In this document: in pieces, positions 1 through 7,884 of the stretch
How the letters are laid out: each line of letters opens with the position of its first letter
Position numbering within the stretch: position 1 is the first letter of the stretch
Source of the DNA: Clostridia bacterium
GTDB lineage: Bacteria > Bacillota > Clostridia > Christensenellales > Aristaeellaceae
DNA length: 35,323 bases
NCBI GenBank assembly: GCA_017397765.1
Contig: JAFQIB010000109.1
Location: forward strand, 1 to 35,323
Direction of reading: 5' to 3'
The notes under the pieces: model-generated
Told to the model about the DNA's origin: nothing
Database searches by the model: none
The model's input: only the letters and a program-made list of their open reading frames with translations
Position numbers and translations under genes: made by a program

Positions 1-151
1 CTCCCCGCATGGGCCTCGCGGGGGCGTACCATTTCTTGACTTTTCCTTTGTTTGTTGGTGCGCCGCTCGCCTGAACGGTCTCGCGACGCTACCGGAATAC
101 CGGGCTTCTCTGCTGCTCGTTCCGTATTGTTGCAAGAAAGCCGGCCAAAAG

Positions 152-216
152 ACTCCCTCCTGAGAGAGCTGGATTCGCGAAGGGCTTGAAAAGCCTTGAG
201 CGAAGACTGAGGGAGT
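152..216. repeat. Hairpin element of dispersed-repeat type
   Basis: The outer arms ACTCCCTC (152-159) and GAGGGAGT (209-216) are exact inverted repeats. Inside them lies a second imperfect hairpin at about 175-204, with arms built on TCGC..AAGGGCTT and AAGCCTTGAGCGA. The 'ctccctc ... gagggagt' layout resembles short intergenic repeats I know from gut Firmicutes genomes; that is recall, not a search. The rest of 1-397 shows no convincing gene: the open frame on the minus strand at 89-355 runs through this hairpin and has no clear ribosome site. Confidence 0.45.
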
Positions 217-360
217 TCCCGTAGCTACTGTACGTACCAGCCACAAAGGAAACGCGATCCCCCCACAAATCCCAGTTTGTCGCGCCTGCATCATCACCCG
301 CATCACCGCAAGCCGCCCCATTCCATCCATCAAGGACTACATGAATTTCCGGCACGCAAA

Positions 361-384
361 AGCGGCGGCATTGCTGCCGCCGCT
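361..384 (-). terminator. Terminator after malK
   Basis: A perfect 10-bp stem (361-370 with 375-384, AGCGGCGGCA/TGCCGCCGCT) with a 4-base loop lies 13 bases past the malK stop on the minus strand. It is followed by TTTTGCG, so the U-run is short. It is the likely end of the maltodextrin operon. Confidence 0.65.
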
Positions 385-397
385 GAAAAGGCTTGCT

Positions 398-1522
398 TTA
401 GAAGAGCAGGCTCTCCTCGGTCTGGGGATCAAACATGTGCACAACCTTGCTGGCGAAGGTGAAGTACAGCTTCTTGCCGGACGTGAGGTTCGCGCGCTGC
501 TCATCGGTCAGGTCGATGGTGGGCAGACGCAGGATGATCTTGTCCTCGCCGTTGGTGGTCACATGCAGGTGGAGCTCGGAGCCCATCATCTCGTTGACCA
601 GGATGGTGGATTCGATCGCGCCCTCGGTCTTGTCAAAGACGACGGTGGTATGCTCGGGACGCACGCCCAGGATGATCTCCTGATCGGCGGCCTGCTTGTC
701 CACCAGCTTCTGCAGCTTGGCGCCCTCCATGCTGATGGTGGTGCCCAGCACGTCCACGTTGTAGCCGCTGCCGTTCTTCTTCAGCTTCGCCGGGATGAAG
801 TTCATCTGGGGCGCGCCGATGAAGCCGGCCACGAACAGGTTCTTGGGGGTATCGAAAACCTCCTGGGGCGTACCGACCTGCTGGATGAAGCCGTCCTTCA
901 TGATGACGATGCGGTCGCCCAGGGTCATGGCCTCGGTCTGGTCATGGGTGACGTAGATGAAGGTGGTGTCCAGACGCTTGCGCAGCAGGATGATCTCGGC
1001 GCGCATCTGGTTGCGGAGCTTGGCGTCCAGGTTGGACAGGGGCTCGTCCATCAGGAAGACAGCGGGCTCGCGGACGATGGCACGGCCGATGGCCACGCGC
1101 TGACGCTGGCCGCCGGACAGGGCCTTAGGCTTGCGGGTCAGATACTGGGTGATGCCCAGGATCTCCGCAGCCTGGCATACGCGGCGATGGATCTCGTCGT
1201 TGTTCATCTTGCGGATGCGCAGCGGGAAAGCCATGTTCTCGTACACAGAAATGTGGGGGTACAGGGCGTAGTTCTGGAAGACCATGGCGATATCACGGTC
1301 CTTGGGTTCCACGTCGTTGACGACGCGGTCGCCGATGGTCAGGGTGCCTTCGGAGATATCCTCCAGACCGGCGACCATGCGCAGCGTGGTGGACTTGCCG
1401 CAGCCGGAGGGGCCGACGAAGACCACAAATTCCTTATCCTGGATCTCCAGGTTGAAGTCATGAACGGCAACAACCTTGTTGTCGTAAATTTTCTTGACGC
1501 CTTCAAGCTTGACGCTTGCCAT
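398..1522 (-). CDS. malK: Sugar ABC transporter ATP-binding protein, MalK/MsmX type
   Basis: This is the cytoplasmic ATPase that powers sugar import. From the start used here (374 aa) one sees Walker A GPSGCGKST (37-45), Q-loop Gln83, signature LSGGQ (135-139), Walker B FLMDEP with Asp159-Glu160, and the H-loop His193. A C-terminal TOBE-like regulatory domain follows, and the length is normal for MalK/UgpC/MsmX. The ATG at 1522 is preceded by AACGAGGAGG at good spacing; an in-frame ATG 31 codons upstream lacks a ribosome site and encodes an unrelated, arginine-rich lead, so it was rejected. It lies 219 bases after malG with hairpins in between, so it may be expressed at its own level and, like MsmX, could serve several importers, including the one at 14890-18406, which has no ATPase gene of its own here. 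The family call is firm; the substrate is inferred from neighbours. Confidence 0.95.
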   Translation of the reverse strand: MASVKLEGVKKIYDNKVVAVHDFNLEIQDKEFVVFVGPSGCGKSTTLRMVAGLEDISEGTLTIGDRVVNDVEPKDRDIAMVFQNYALYPHISVYENMAFPLRIRKMNNDEIHRRVCQAAEILGITQYLTRKPKALSGGQRQRVAIGRAIVREPAVFLMDEPLSNLDAKLRNQMRAEIILLRKRLDTTFIYVTHDQTEAMTLGDRIVIMKDGFIQQVGTPQEVFDTPKNLFVAGFIGAPQMNFIPAKLKKNGSGYNVDVLGTTISMEGAKLQKLVDKQAADQEIILGVRPEHTTVVFDKTEGAIESTILVNEMMGSELHLHVTTNGEDKIILRLPTIDLTDEQRANLTSGKKLYFTFASKVVHMFDPQTEESLLF

Positions 1523-1741
1523 TGTTGTTTCCTCCTCGTTATGGAGCTGGTTTCGCACCTGCCGGTGCGGCCAAAGGGCGTTGCGATCACCCTTTGGAAA
1601 CCTTCGCATCCCCAATAGTCTTGGTGAGTTGTCTTTTCAGAACGTTAGATCATGCAATGCCAGAGGTTCTGCCATTCAGCACATAACAGGCGTGATGCCC
1701 ATTATGCCAACGACGGGGTTCGTCGGAAAAATGTGACGAAG
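1523..1741 (-). promoter_or_regulatory. malG-malK spacer with small hairpins
   Basis: No gene is seen here. On the minus strand, GTGAC-TTC-GTCAC (1733-1745) overlaps the malG stop and is followed by ATTTTT. Next come a CGACG/CGTCG hairpin (1711-1725), an 8-bp stem CCAAAGGG/CCCTTTGG (1571-1578 with 1590-1597), and GCACC/GGTGC (1555-1568). They could reduce read-through or protect the mRNA 3' end, setting the ratio of ATPase to permeases. No convincing promoter for malK was found. Confidence 0.4.
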
Positions 1742-2899
1742 TCACCCCTTCACCGCGCCGCCGGTAACGCCCTCAACATAGTACTTCTGCAGGCACATGA
1801 ACAGCACGGTGATCGGAATCGCCACCAGCACGCCGCCCGCACAGAAACGGGTGAAGAAGCCCTGGTAGTCGTTGGTGTTGACCCACTGGTACAGGCCGAC
1901 AGCCACATTGTAGCTGGCCTTGTGACCAAAGGCAACATAGGAAGCGAAGACATAATCGCCCCAGGGGCCCATGAAGGCCATCAGGATGGTGTAGATGACG
2001 ATGGGCTTGGCCATGGGCATGATGATCTTGAGGAAGACCTGGAAGCGGGTTGCGCCGTCGATGCGGGCGGATTCATCCAGAGACTTCGGGATGGTATCGA
2101 AGAAGCCCTTGGAGATGTAGTAGCCCATGCCGGAGGAGGCACAGGAGATCAGGATCAGGCCGGGGATCGCGCCTGCCTGGGTCAGGCCCAGCATCTTGAG
2201 CAGGTAGTACAGCACGATCATGGTCAGGAAGCCGGGGAACATGCCCAGCACCAGCACCACGTTCATCAGCAGCTTGCGGCCCTTGAAGCGCATACGGCTC
2301 AGCGTGTAGGACACGGACAGCTGCATCAGCGTCTGGATCACTGCGCAGAACATAGCAACGGTCAGCGTATTGATGAACCAGCGGACAAAGTCACAGTTGC
2401 TGGAATCCACGCAGCGCACCGCATTGAGGGCGATCAGGCCCAGCAGTACCAGCGCAGCAGCCTTCCAGTTGCCCTTGGTCTTTTCCAGCGGGTTTTTGGG
2501 CTTGCGCACCAGGAATGCCACAATCGCCGCAATGCCGGCCAGGTTGGTCAGCACCGTGACGGCAATGGCGCCGGCGTCCTTGGCCAGGAGCTTGAAGGAG
2601 AAGGCAGCGCCCTGGAACAGGAAGATGTAATTGTCCATGGAGAACTGCTTGGGAACGATGTAATTGACCATGCCGCCAGCTTCCGTCAGGTAGGAGCGGA
2701 AGGACTGCAGCACCAGGAACACGAAGGGAGCCAGCCAGATGACGGACATCGCAATGAGGATGGCATAGATGCTGGCATTGACGCGCCTTTCGTGGCCCTT
2801 CTTGGAGCGCAGCTTCTTATCAGGCTGCACCTCGCGGATAACGCCCTTTTCCTCGTCAACAATGATGTCGACTTCCGGAATGTTATTCTGCTTCGCCAT
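1742..2899 (-). CDS. malG: Maltodextrin-type ABC permease, MalG family
   Basis: This is an inner-membrane permease subunit of a carbohydrate ABC importer. The coupling (EAA) motif reads ESARIDGATRFQVFLKIIMP, which contacts the ATPase. At 385 aa it is longer than E. coli MalG (about 296). The extra length lies after the first membrane helix: residues about 100-165 form a hydrophobic insert with two likely additional membrane helices around a KPKNPLEKTKGN loop. The C-terminus ends VTGGAVKG, as is common for MalG. The start ATG overlaps the malF stop by one base (TAATG), so the two are translationally coupled and should be made in equal amounts. The family is firm; maltodextrin as substrate is inferred. 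Confidence 0.92.
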   Translation of the reverse strand: MAKQNNIPEVDIIVDEEKGVIREVQPDKKLRSKKGHERRVNASIYAILIAMSVIWLAPFVFLVLQSFRSYLTEAGGMVNYIVPKQFSMDNYIFLFQGAAFSFKLLAKDAGAIAVTVLTNLAGIAAIVAFLVRKPKNPLEKTKGNWKAAALVLLGLIALNAVRCVDSSNCDFVRWFINTLTVAMFCAVIQTLMQLSVSYTLSRMRFKGRKLLMNVVLVLGMFPGFLTMIVLYYLLKMLGLTQAGAIPGLILISCASSGMGYYISKGFFDTIPKSLDESARIDGATRFQVFLKIIMPMAKPIVIYTILMAFMGPWGDYVFASYVAFGHKASYNVAVGLYQWVNTNDYQGFFTRFCAGGVLVAIPITVLFMCLQKYYVEGVTGGAVKG

Positions 2900-4668
2900 T
2901 ACTGGAAATCCTCCTCATTCTTGACCGACGGGATCAGATTGTAAACGACCAGGTTGATCACCGCGCAGACCACGAAGACCAGAATGCCCATGACGGCCGC
3001 CAGCTTGTAGTTGGAGTCGGTGACGGTCATCTTGTACAGCCAGGTGATCAGCAGGTCCGTGGAGCCTGCATTGCCCGCCAGGCCGACGGACAGGGGCTTG
3101 CCGCCCGAGAGCAGGAAGATGACGTTGAAGTTGTTGATATTGCCCGTGAAGCTGGTCAGCAGGTAGGGGCCGGTGACGAACAGCATGTAGGGCAGAGTGA
3201 TCTTCATGTAGGTCTGGAAGGCATTCGCGCCGTCAATGCGGGCGGACTCGTACAGGTCGGCAGGAATGTTCATCAGGATACCGGTGGCAATCAGCATCAG
3301 GTAAGGAATGCCGATCCACACGTTGATGCCGATGATGGTGCACTTTGCCCAGGTAGGATTGGTCCAGAAGGGCAGCGGCTCCTTGATCCAGCCCCAGCTC
3401 ATCAGCGTTCCGTTGATCAGGCCGTCGGCTGCAAACATCTTGGACACATACAGCAGGGAAATGAACTGGGGGATGGCGATGGTCATGACCAGGATGGTAC
3501 GCCACAGCTTCTTGAACTTGATGCCCTTCTTGTTGATCATGATGGCGACCAGCATGCCCAGGAAGTAGTTCAGGAAGGTAGCGAAGAAGGCCCACACCAG
3601 CGTCCAGAGCAGCACTTGCTTGAAGGTGTTGGCCATGGAGGGCGTCTGCACATAGGTCAGGCCGGAGATAGCCAGTTCAACAGGAACGCCGTTATCGCCA
3701 TACACGGTCAGGAGGCCGGTCTTGTCACCGTTATCCTCCAGGGCAAATTCGCCGGAGCCATCCGCAATCAAGGCAACTGCTGCGTTGGCAGCGTCCTTGC
3801 TGTCGGTCTTGGCAGAAATGATATCGCCGTTGCTGGCATTGATGGTCATACCCACCGTGCCATCGGCGTTTTCCTTCAGCTCGATGGTCAGATTCTTCTT
3901 TTCCACCGTCAGCAGGGTGTTGAAGTTTTCCATACCCACCCAGGTGAAGAGCTTGCCGGGCGGCTGATGGGTGTTATCGTAATTGGTAAAGGCAACCAGA
4001 ATCATGAAGATGATGGGCAGAATGGTGAAGATGGTCACGCCCAGGGTGGGCAGAGCCAGCAGCGTCTTGTGGAACTGGCTGTCCAGCATATCGTGCAGAT
4101 CCTCTCGGGAGGACTTGAGCTTCTTGCCCTTGTCAAGATACTGCTGGGCAAGCTTGTTCTGCTTCACATTCACACGCCAGGTATACAGGAAAGCGATGAT
4201 CAGGAAGATTGTCAGCACGCCGTACAGCATGATGAGGAAGGAGTTATCGCCGTAGACCGTTTTACGACCCACCTTGTGCGTCTCCACAGTTCCCAGCGTC
4301 ATCAGCTTGGCCAGGAAGCCCAGTCCATTGCTGTAAGCATCGCCTGTCGTTCGGATGAAGGGATAAAAAAGATAGAAGTTGAAGATCGTCTGAAATGCAA
4401 AGAACAGAATGCCGCGCAGCCACTGGCCGCGGGCGCAGGAGCCAAAGCCCATCACCGTATAGGAGATACGGGTCTTCCAATCACCCTTGCGATAGGTGTC
4501 GAAAATGTCGTAGAGCTCATTGCCGATGCCCTTGAAGATACCAACAAACCATGCGATCAGACCCTTAAGGGCGTTCGCGATGGCTTTGGGCAGATTCTTC
4601 AGGAAGCAACGGAGCTTGTACAGGAACTTTTGAGGGCCGCTGAGCCGCAGAAATTCCAAATCCGTCAT
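2899..4668 (-). CDS. malF: Maltodextrin-type ABC permease, MalF family
   Basis: This is the second inner-membrane permease of the importer, pairing with MalG. The EAA motif ESARIDGANAFQTYMKITLP is at about residue 473. At 589 aa it is longer than E. coli MalF (514). The first ~100 residues are amphipathic/basic with membrane helices, and residues about 245-340 form an extracytoplasmic insert (rich in D, N, G, with T/V strands) between membrane helices. This occupies the place of the MalF P2 loop but has no sequence I can match to it. The gene starts at ATG 4668 and overlaps malG by one base. A 158-base gap with a strong hairpin separates it from malE upstream. Confidence 0.92.
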   Translation of the reverse strand: MTDLEFLRLSGPQKFLYKLRCFLKNLPKAIANALKGLIAWFVGIFKGIGNELYDIFDTYRKGDWKTRISYTVMGFGSCARGQWLRGILFFAFQTIFNFYLFYPFIRTTGDAYSNGLGFLAKLMTLGTVETHKVGRKTVYGDNSFLIMLYGVLTIFLIIAFLYTWRVNVKQNKLAQQYLDKGKKLKSSREDLHDMLDSQFHKTLLALPTLGVTIFTILPIIFMILVAFTNYDNTHQPPGKLFTWVGMENFNTLLTVEKKNLTIELKENADGTVGMTINASNGDIISAKTDSKDAANAAVALIADGSGEFALEDNGDKTGLLTVYGDNGVPVELAISGLTYVQTPSMANTFKQVLLWTLVWAFFATFLNYFLGMLVAIMINKKGIKFKKLWRTILVMTIAIPQFISLLYVSKMFAADGLINGTLMSWGWIKEPLPFWTNPTWAKCTIIGINVWIGIPYLMLIATGILMNIPADLYESARIDGANAFQTYMKITLPYMLFVTGPYLLTSFTGNINNFNVIFLLSGGKPLSVGLAGNAGSTDLLITWLYKMTVTDSNYKLAAVMGILVFVVCAVINLVVYNLIPSVKNEEDFQ

Positions 4669-4782
4669 GCTTTCACCAACCTTTATCTATTGTGAGAATA
4701 CCACGCAGCATCATCAGCCACGCGCGAAACGGCAGAACTCGTCTCGCGCATAGCTGACGTCATTTTCACCATATACGGTAAA

Positions 4783-4815
4783 GAGCGGGCTGGAAGCTAT
4801 GCCTCCAGCCCGCTC
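4783..4815 (-). terminator. Hairpin between malE and malF (partial terminator)
   Basis: A perfect 12-bp stem, GAGCGGGCTGGA (4783-4794) with TCCAGCCCGCTC (4804-4815), lies just past the malE stop on the minus strand and is followed by only TTTACC. Such a structure usually lets part of transcription through and protects the upstream mRNA, giving more binding protein than permease. Confidence 0.6.
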
Positions 4816-4826
4816 GAGGCTTTTCA

Positions 4827-6032
4827 TTACTTGGTCACGTAGGAACCAGCGGTGGTCTGGAAGGTGGTCAGGACTTCCAGCAGCTGGGCATCGGTGTAGG
4901 CATCATACTTGTCAGCCATGATGTCGTCGCCCAGAGCGGTCGCCAGCGTCCAATACTCGCCGGGGTACTGACCCTGACCGATGCAGAAGTTCAGCTGAGC
5001 AGCCAGAGCGGACAGGGCAACGTCAGCCTTGACGCCTTCGGACTGCTGAGCAACCAGGTTGGAGGGGCCCCAGCCAACAGCCTCGAAACGGGCCTGCTGC
5101 ACTTCGCCGGAAGCCAGGTACAGAGCCAGAGCATCGCAAGCAGCCAGCTTGGCCTCATCGGTCTGGGGCTTCACGCCCAGCATCTTGAAGCCGCCGAAGC
5201 CGCCCAGCTGGAAGCCGTCCACAGTGGGCAGCTTGACAGCAGCGTAGTTATCGCCCAGGATGCTCTTCACAGCGGAAGCGTCCCAGGTGCCGTCCACGAT
5301 CGCGCCCAGGTTGGTCGCGTTGGAAGCGGAGGAGCCGTTCACGAAAGCGGGGGACTGAGCCAGCTTGATCATGGCCTTCAGCGCCTTCACGCCGTTCTCG
5401 GAAGCGTAGTTGCAATCCATGGAGTTGATGTTGCCAGCGTTGTCAACGCCGTAGGTCAGGGTGCAGCCCGCGCCGAAGAAGAAGGCGGTCTGGTACCAGC
5501 CGGAGTTGATCTCGAAGTACACGTTCTTGCCGGCCTTCTCGCAGTCAGCCAGGATGGCTTCCATGTTGGTGGGGTCGGTCACAACGGACTTGTCGTAGTA
5601 CAGGAAGTAGCCGTTGTCGGAGGTCATGGGGTAGGCGTACATGGTGTCGCCCAGGGTCACAGCAGCCACGGAGCCGCCGTCGTTCTCAGCAGCGACGATG
5701 GCAGCGTTCTCATCCAGAACGACTTCCAGAGCGCCGGCAGCCACCAGACGAGCCAGCTGATCCTGCGCGAAGCCGAAGATGTCAGCGCCGGCCTCAACGT
5801 CGGTCAGCATCTTGGAGGCAGCATCGCCCTCGCCAACGGGCTCGACCACGACGGTCATGTTGGCATACTCGGGATGAGCGGCCTTGAAGTTCTCGATCTG
5901 AGCCTTGGTGAAATCGACGGTGGCCTCAGCGACCCACACCTTGATCTCGCCGTCAAAGCCTTCAGCGGAGGCGAAAGAGCACAGAGACAGCATCATCGCC
6001 AGCGCCAGAACCAGAGAAAGGATCTTCTTCAT
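4827..6032 (-). CDS. malE: Extracellular sugar-binding protein, MalE type
   Basis: This is the solute-binding protein that captures the sugar outside the membrane and delivers it to MalF/MalG. The start at 6032 follows AAGGAGG, giving 401 aa; an in-frame ATG at 6119 would add 29 residues ahead of the signal peptide and was rejected. The signal peptide is MKKILSLVLALAMMLSL followed by CSFASA, then EGFDGEIKVWV. The Cys is not in a good lipobox (LSLC), so cleavage after ASA by signal peptidase I is more likely. The body has the family-1 binding protein pattern (FKAAHPEYANMTV, a DIFGFAQDQLARLV segment, MTSDNGYFLYYDKS). It is the first gene of the operon behind a clear promoter. The exact sugar cannot be told from sequence. 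Confidence 0.9.
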   Translation of the reverse strand: MKKILSLVLALAMMLSLCSFASAEGFDGEIKVWVAEATVDFTKAQIENFKAAHPEYANMTVVVEPVGEGDAASKMLTDVEAGADIFGFAQDQLARLVAAGALEVVLDENAAIVAAENDGGSVAAVTLGDTMYAYPMTSDNGYFLYYDKSVVTDPTNMEAILADCEKAGKNVYFEINSGWYQTAFFFGAGCTLTYGVDNAGNINSMDCNYASENGVKALKAMIKLAQSPAFVNGSSASNATNLGAIVDGTWDASAVKSILGDNYAAVKLPTVDGFQLGGFGGFKMLGVKPQTDEAKLAACDALALYLASGEVQQARFEAVGWGPSNLVAQQSEGVKADVALSALAAQLNFCIGQGQYPGEYWTLATALGDDIMADKYDAYTDAQLLEVLTTFQTTAGSYVTK

Positions 6033-6121
6033 GGAAAATTCCTCCTTGTAAATATTTGCGGTTTTCCCGCTTTTCACTGGAAGGCAGACTCGCTTCGCAT
6101 GGTGCTGTTTCAGCAGCATGC

Positions 6122-6139
6122 GAAAGGGACGTCCCTTTC
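6122..6139. promoter_or_regulatory. 18-bp perfect palindrome at the malE transcription start
   Basis: GAAAGGGACGTCCCTTTC is an exact 18-bp palindrome. With the promoter at 6150-6178, transcription should start near 6143, so this site lies at about +4 to +21. A protein bound there would block initiation; in RNA it could form only a tight loop-poor stem. The regulator is unknown. Confidence 0.5.
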
Positions 6140-6149
6140 CGTTATGGTT

Positions 6150-6178
6150 AGTATAGCACCTTTTTTACCATCATGCAA
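6150..6178 (-). promoter_or_regulatory. Sigma-A promoter of the mal operon
   Basis: On the minus strand, -35 TTGCAT (6173-6178) and -10 TATACT (6150-6155) are 17 bases apart. The -10 matches 5/6 and the -35 3/6 of consensus, as expected for a regulated promoter. malE starts about 110 bases downstream of the predicted transcript start. Confidence 0.7.
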
Positions 6179-6186
6179 TAGGTTAT

Positions 6187-6198
6187 GGAAACGTTTCC
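6187..6198. promoter_or_regulatory. LacI-family operator-like palindrome upstream of malE promoter
   Basis: GGAAACGTTTCC is a perfect 12-bp palindrome with the central CG typical of LacI-family sites (CcpA, MalR and relatives). It sits 8 bases upstream of the -35 box, a position that fits activation or looping better than simple blocking. It differs from the CcpA consensus TGWAANCGNTNWCA at its third and last positions. No LacI-family gene lies in the window. Confidence 0.55.
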
Positions 6199-6264
6199 GA
6201 AATTTTTTTAGGAAAATTTATGACCATATTGCACATGAAAACCTTTTCGTAAGGAAAATCGGGC

Positions 6265-6295
6265 TGTATACAATTCTCAAGCTGCATTGTATACA
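6265..6295. promoter_or_regulatory. Paired TGTATACA inverted repeat upstream of mal operon
   Basis: Arms TGTATACAAT (6265-6274) and ATTGTATACA (6286-6295) are exact inverted repeats around an 11-base spacer. Each arm also contains the self-palindrome TGTATACA, so there are two copies 23 bases apart, about two helical turns. This suits a pair of dimers of a GntR-like or similar regulator. The remainder of 6200-6449 shows no gene. Confidence 0.45.
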
Positions 6296-6449
6296 AAATT
6301 CCGGCACAGGCCGTGCGGTGCGGTCAGCGACTCATTACATTCCCCTGCAGCAGTCCCCGAAGCCGATCCCGACAAGCAATCCGTCTGCCGTCGCATGGAA
6401 TATGTAGAAACCACGTCTGCTGCTGAACGCAGAACAGCAACATACACAA

Positions 6450-6480
6450 ACGAGCATCCGGCACTTCACCGGATGCTCGT
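6450..6480 (-). terminator. Terminator after the 6547-7047 gene
   Basis: A perfect 12-bp stem (ACGAGCATCCGG 6450-6461 with CCGGATGCTCGT 6469-6480) has a 7-base loop. On the minus strand it is followed by TTGTGTATGTT. It lies about 65 bases after the stop of the upstream gene. Confidence 0.7.
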
Positions 6481-6546
6481 TGCTTCGCTGCGGGATCAGG
6501 GGCTACTGAAAACGCCCCTGCCCGGGTGCTTTCCTCCCGATCCTTC

Positions 6547-7047
6547 TTATTTCTCCACATGGATGATCTGCCACCCGCTGATGCGCAGCTGGCGGGTCAG
6601 CTCCTCCATATAGGAGCTGAGCAGCAACAGGGTGCGGCCGCTTTGCAGCGACAGGGTCAGCTGAACGGGCTGCTCATAGACCGTGCGGAGGATCTCCTCC
6701 TGCCTCAGGCGGGTGAGCACGGGCGTCTTCTTCTCCACGTTGACCAGGATCAGCTCCTCCCGGCATACGCAGACATTGACGCGGCAAACCTTGCAGCCCT
6801 CGCGCAAATTGGCGATCACCCGGGCCGACGGCTCGCAGGGCAGCAGCTTCTTTGCCTGCTCATAGCGGCGGTTCAGAAGGGCCTCGCGCAGCAGCTGGAA
6901 CAGCAGCGTCGTGGCGAAAATGCTCAGGCCGATAATCAGTGCCCATCGGCCTGCCCCCGGCAGATCCATCAGCATCAGGAAGCCGAGAAGCCCGTAGAGC
7001 AGCCCGAAAAAGCCGGACAGCAGGAGTTTGGGGGTCAGCGGGGACAT
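6547..7047 (-). CDS. Small membrane protein with cytosolic domain, unknown function
   Basis: A 166-aa protein. Residues about 7-28 and 33-52 form two membrane helices in a hairpin; the rest is a soluble domain of about 110 residues with alternating strands and three or four cysteines close together (GCKVCRVNVCVC). The end reads LTRQLRISGWQIIHVEK. The overall plan resembles small bacterial proteins with a two-helix anchor and a PH-like domain, but no known family is recognised. The start ATG at 7047 follows AACGGAGGTAT. It lies 30 bases after the gene at 7078 and ends in a strong terminator, so the two form one transcript. Confidence 0.75.
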   Translation of the reverse strand: MSPLTPKLLLSGFFGLLYGLLGFLMLMDLPGAGRWALIIGLSIFATTLLFQLLREALLNRRYEQAKKLLPCEPSARVIANLREGCKVCRVNVCVCREELILVNVEKKTPVLTRLRQEEILRTVYEQPVQLTLSLQSGRTLLLLSSYMEELTRQLRISGWQIIHVEK

Positions 7048-7077
7048 GGCGGATACCTCCGTTTTTCATCGGTTGGG

Positions 7078-7778
7078 TCATCGGTCTGCAGGACGGAGCT
7101 TGCGGCAGTACTGCGTGCACAGCTTGTCCGTGCAGGAGGCGCAGGTAAGGGCGGCATTCGCGCCCTCCCAGAAGCGCTCGGGATGAAGGAAAATGAACAG
7201 CTCCCACACCAGCCAGGCGGCGAGGGAAAGCCGGCAGTAGATGCTGGGCAGGAACAGCAGCGGAGAGAACATCATCAGATGATCCCAGTTGAAGATGCGG
7301 CAGGTGGTGCAGCAGCGGTTGCGCAGGATCAGCCGGAAGGGGCACCAGATCAGCACGCAGATCAGATCGCAGACGTAGAAGGCGACGGTTGTCATGAACA
7401 GCGCAATATCCGACATCACGCCGATATGGTGCAGCACGCCGATCAGCGCGATCAGCCCGATCCACAGCAGCATCACCCGACAGGCGGCGCGGCTGGTCTC
7501 CTGCAGATGCTTTTTCATGGCGGGGATATTGAATTTTTCCTTCAGCGGGGTGAAACGCATCTTCCACAGCTTCTGGGAGCCCAGGGAAATATGGGCCTTG
7601 AGCGGAAACAGCTGAGCCGCCATATCGATCACCCAGACGCCCCAGAGCAGATGCAGCCAGCTGAAGCGGCGGAAGAAATTCGCGCCCTGCAGCACATCAT
7701 GAGCACCCGGCCGATCAGGCGGAGGGTATAGCGCCTGCGCATGTCGGAGAGGTTGCGGAAGAGAATAGAGAAATTCAT
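7078..7778 (-). pseudogene. Polytopic membrane protein with Cys motif, N-terminal frame broken
   Basis: From about 7700 down to 7078 one frame encodes a typical membrane protein: FFRRFSWLHLLWGVWVIDM, two further helices, then ILRNRCCTTCRIFNWDHLMM, and a tail with CASCTDKLCTQYCRK. The open frame continues upstream to an ATG at 7839 or 7806, but that lead (PQPLRHAQALYPPPDRPGAH) is unlike membrane-protein sequence. In another frame, the ATG at 7778, after CAGGAG, gives MNFSILFRNLSDMRRRYTLR then LIGRVLM, a natural basic start that then runs out of frame near 7700. I infer a small deletion or frameshift there, with loss of some residues. The conserved Cys-rich segments look like a Clostridia family of unknown role. 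If the sequence is right the gene is probably inactive; a reader preferring an intact frame would annotate 7078-7806 or 7078-7839. Confidence 0.5.
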
Positions 7779-7855
7779 GCAGATGCTCCTGAAGAACATA
7801 ATCAGGCATTATTGTATCACCTTCAACCGATTGCGTCAAACGGGAAAAGAAAAGG

Positions 7856-7880
7856 GCCGCATCCGTTTTTCGGATGCGGC
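7856..7880 (-). terminator. Terminator after the L,D-transpeptidase gene
   Basis: A 10-bp perfect stem (GCCGCATCCG 7856-7865 with CGGATGCGGC 7871-7880) and a 5-base loop are followed on the minus strand by CCTTTTCTTTTCC. It starts 5 bases past the stop codon. Confidence 0.8.
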
Positions 7881-7884
7881 TGCG

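Noticed and set aside
89..355. 88-codon minus-strand frame at the window start
   Set aside because: It runs through the inverted-repeat element and lacks a ribosome site; similar pseudo-proteins arise from such repeats.
341..2944. Long plus-strand frames opposite malK and malG
   Set aside because: The encoded text has no recognisable domain, is rich in H, Q, G and D, and conflicts with firmly identified transporter genes.
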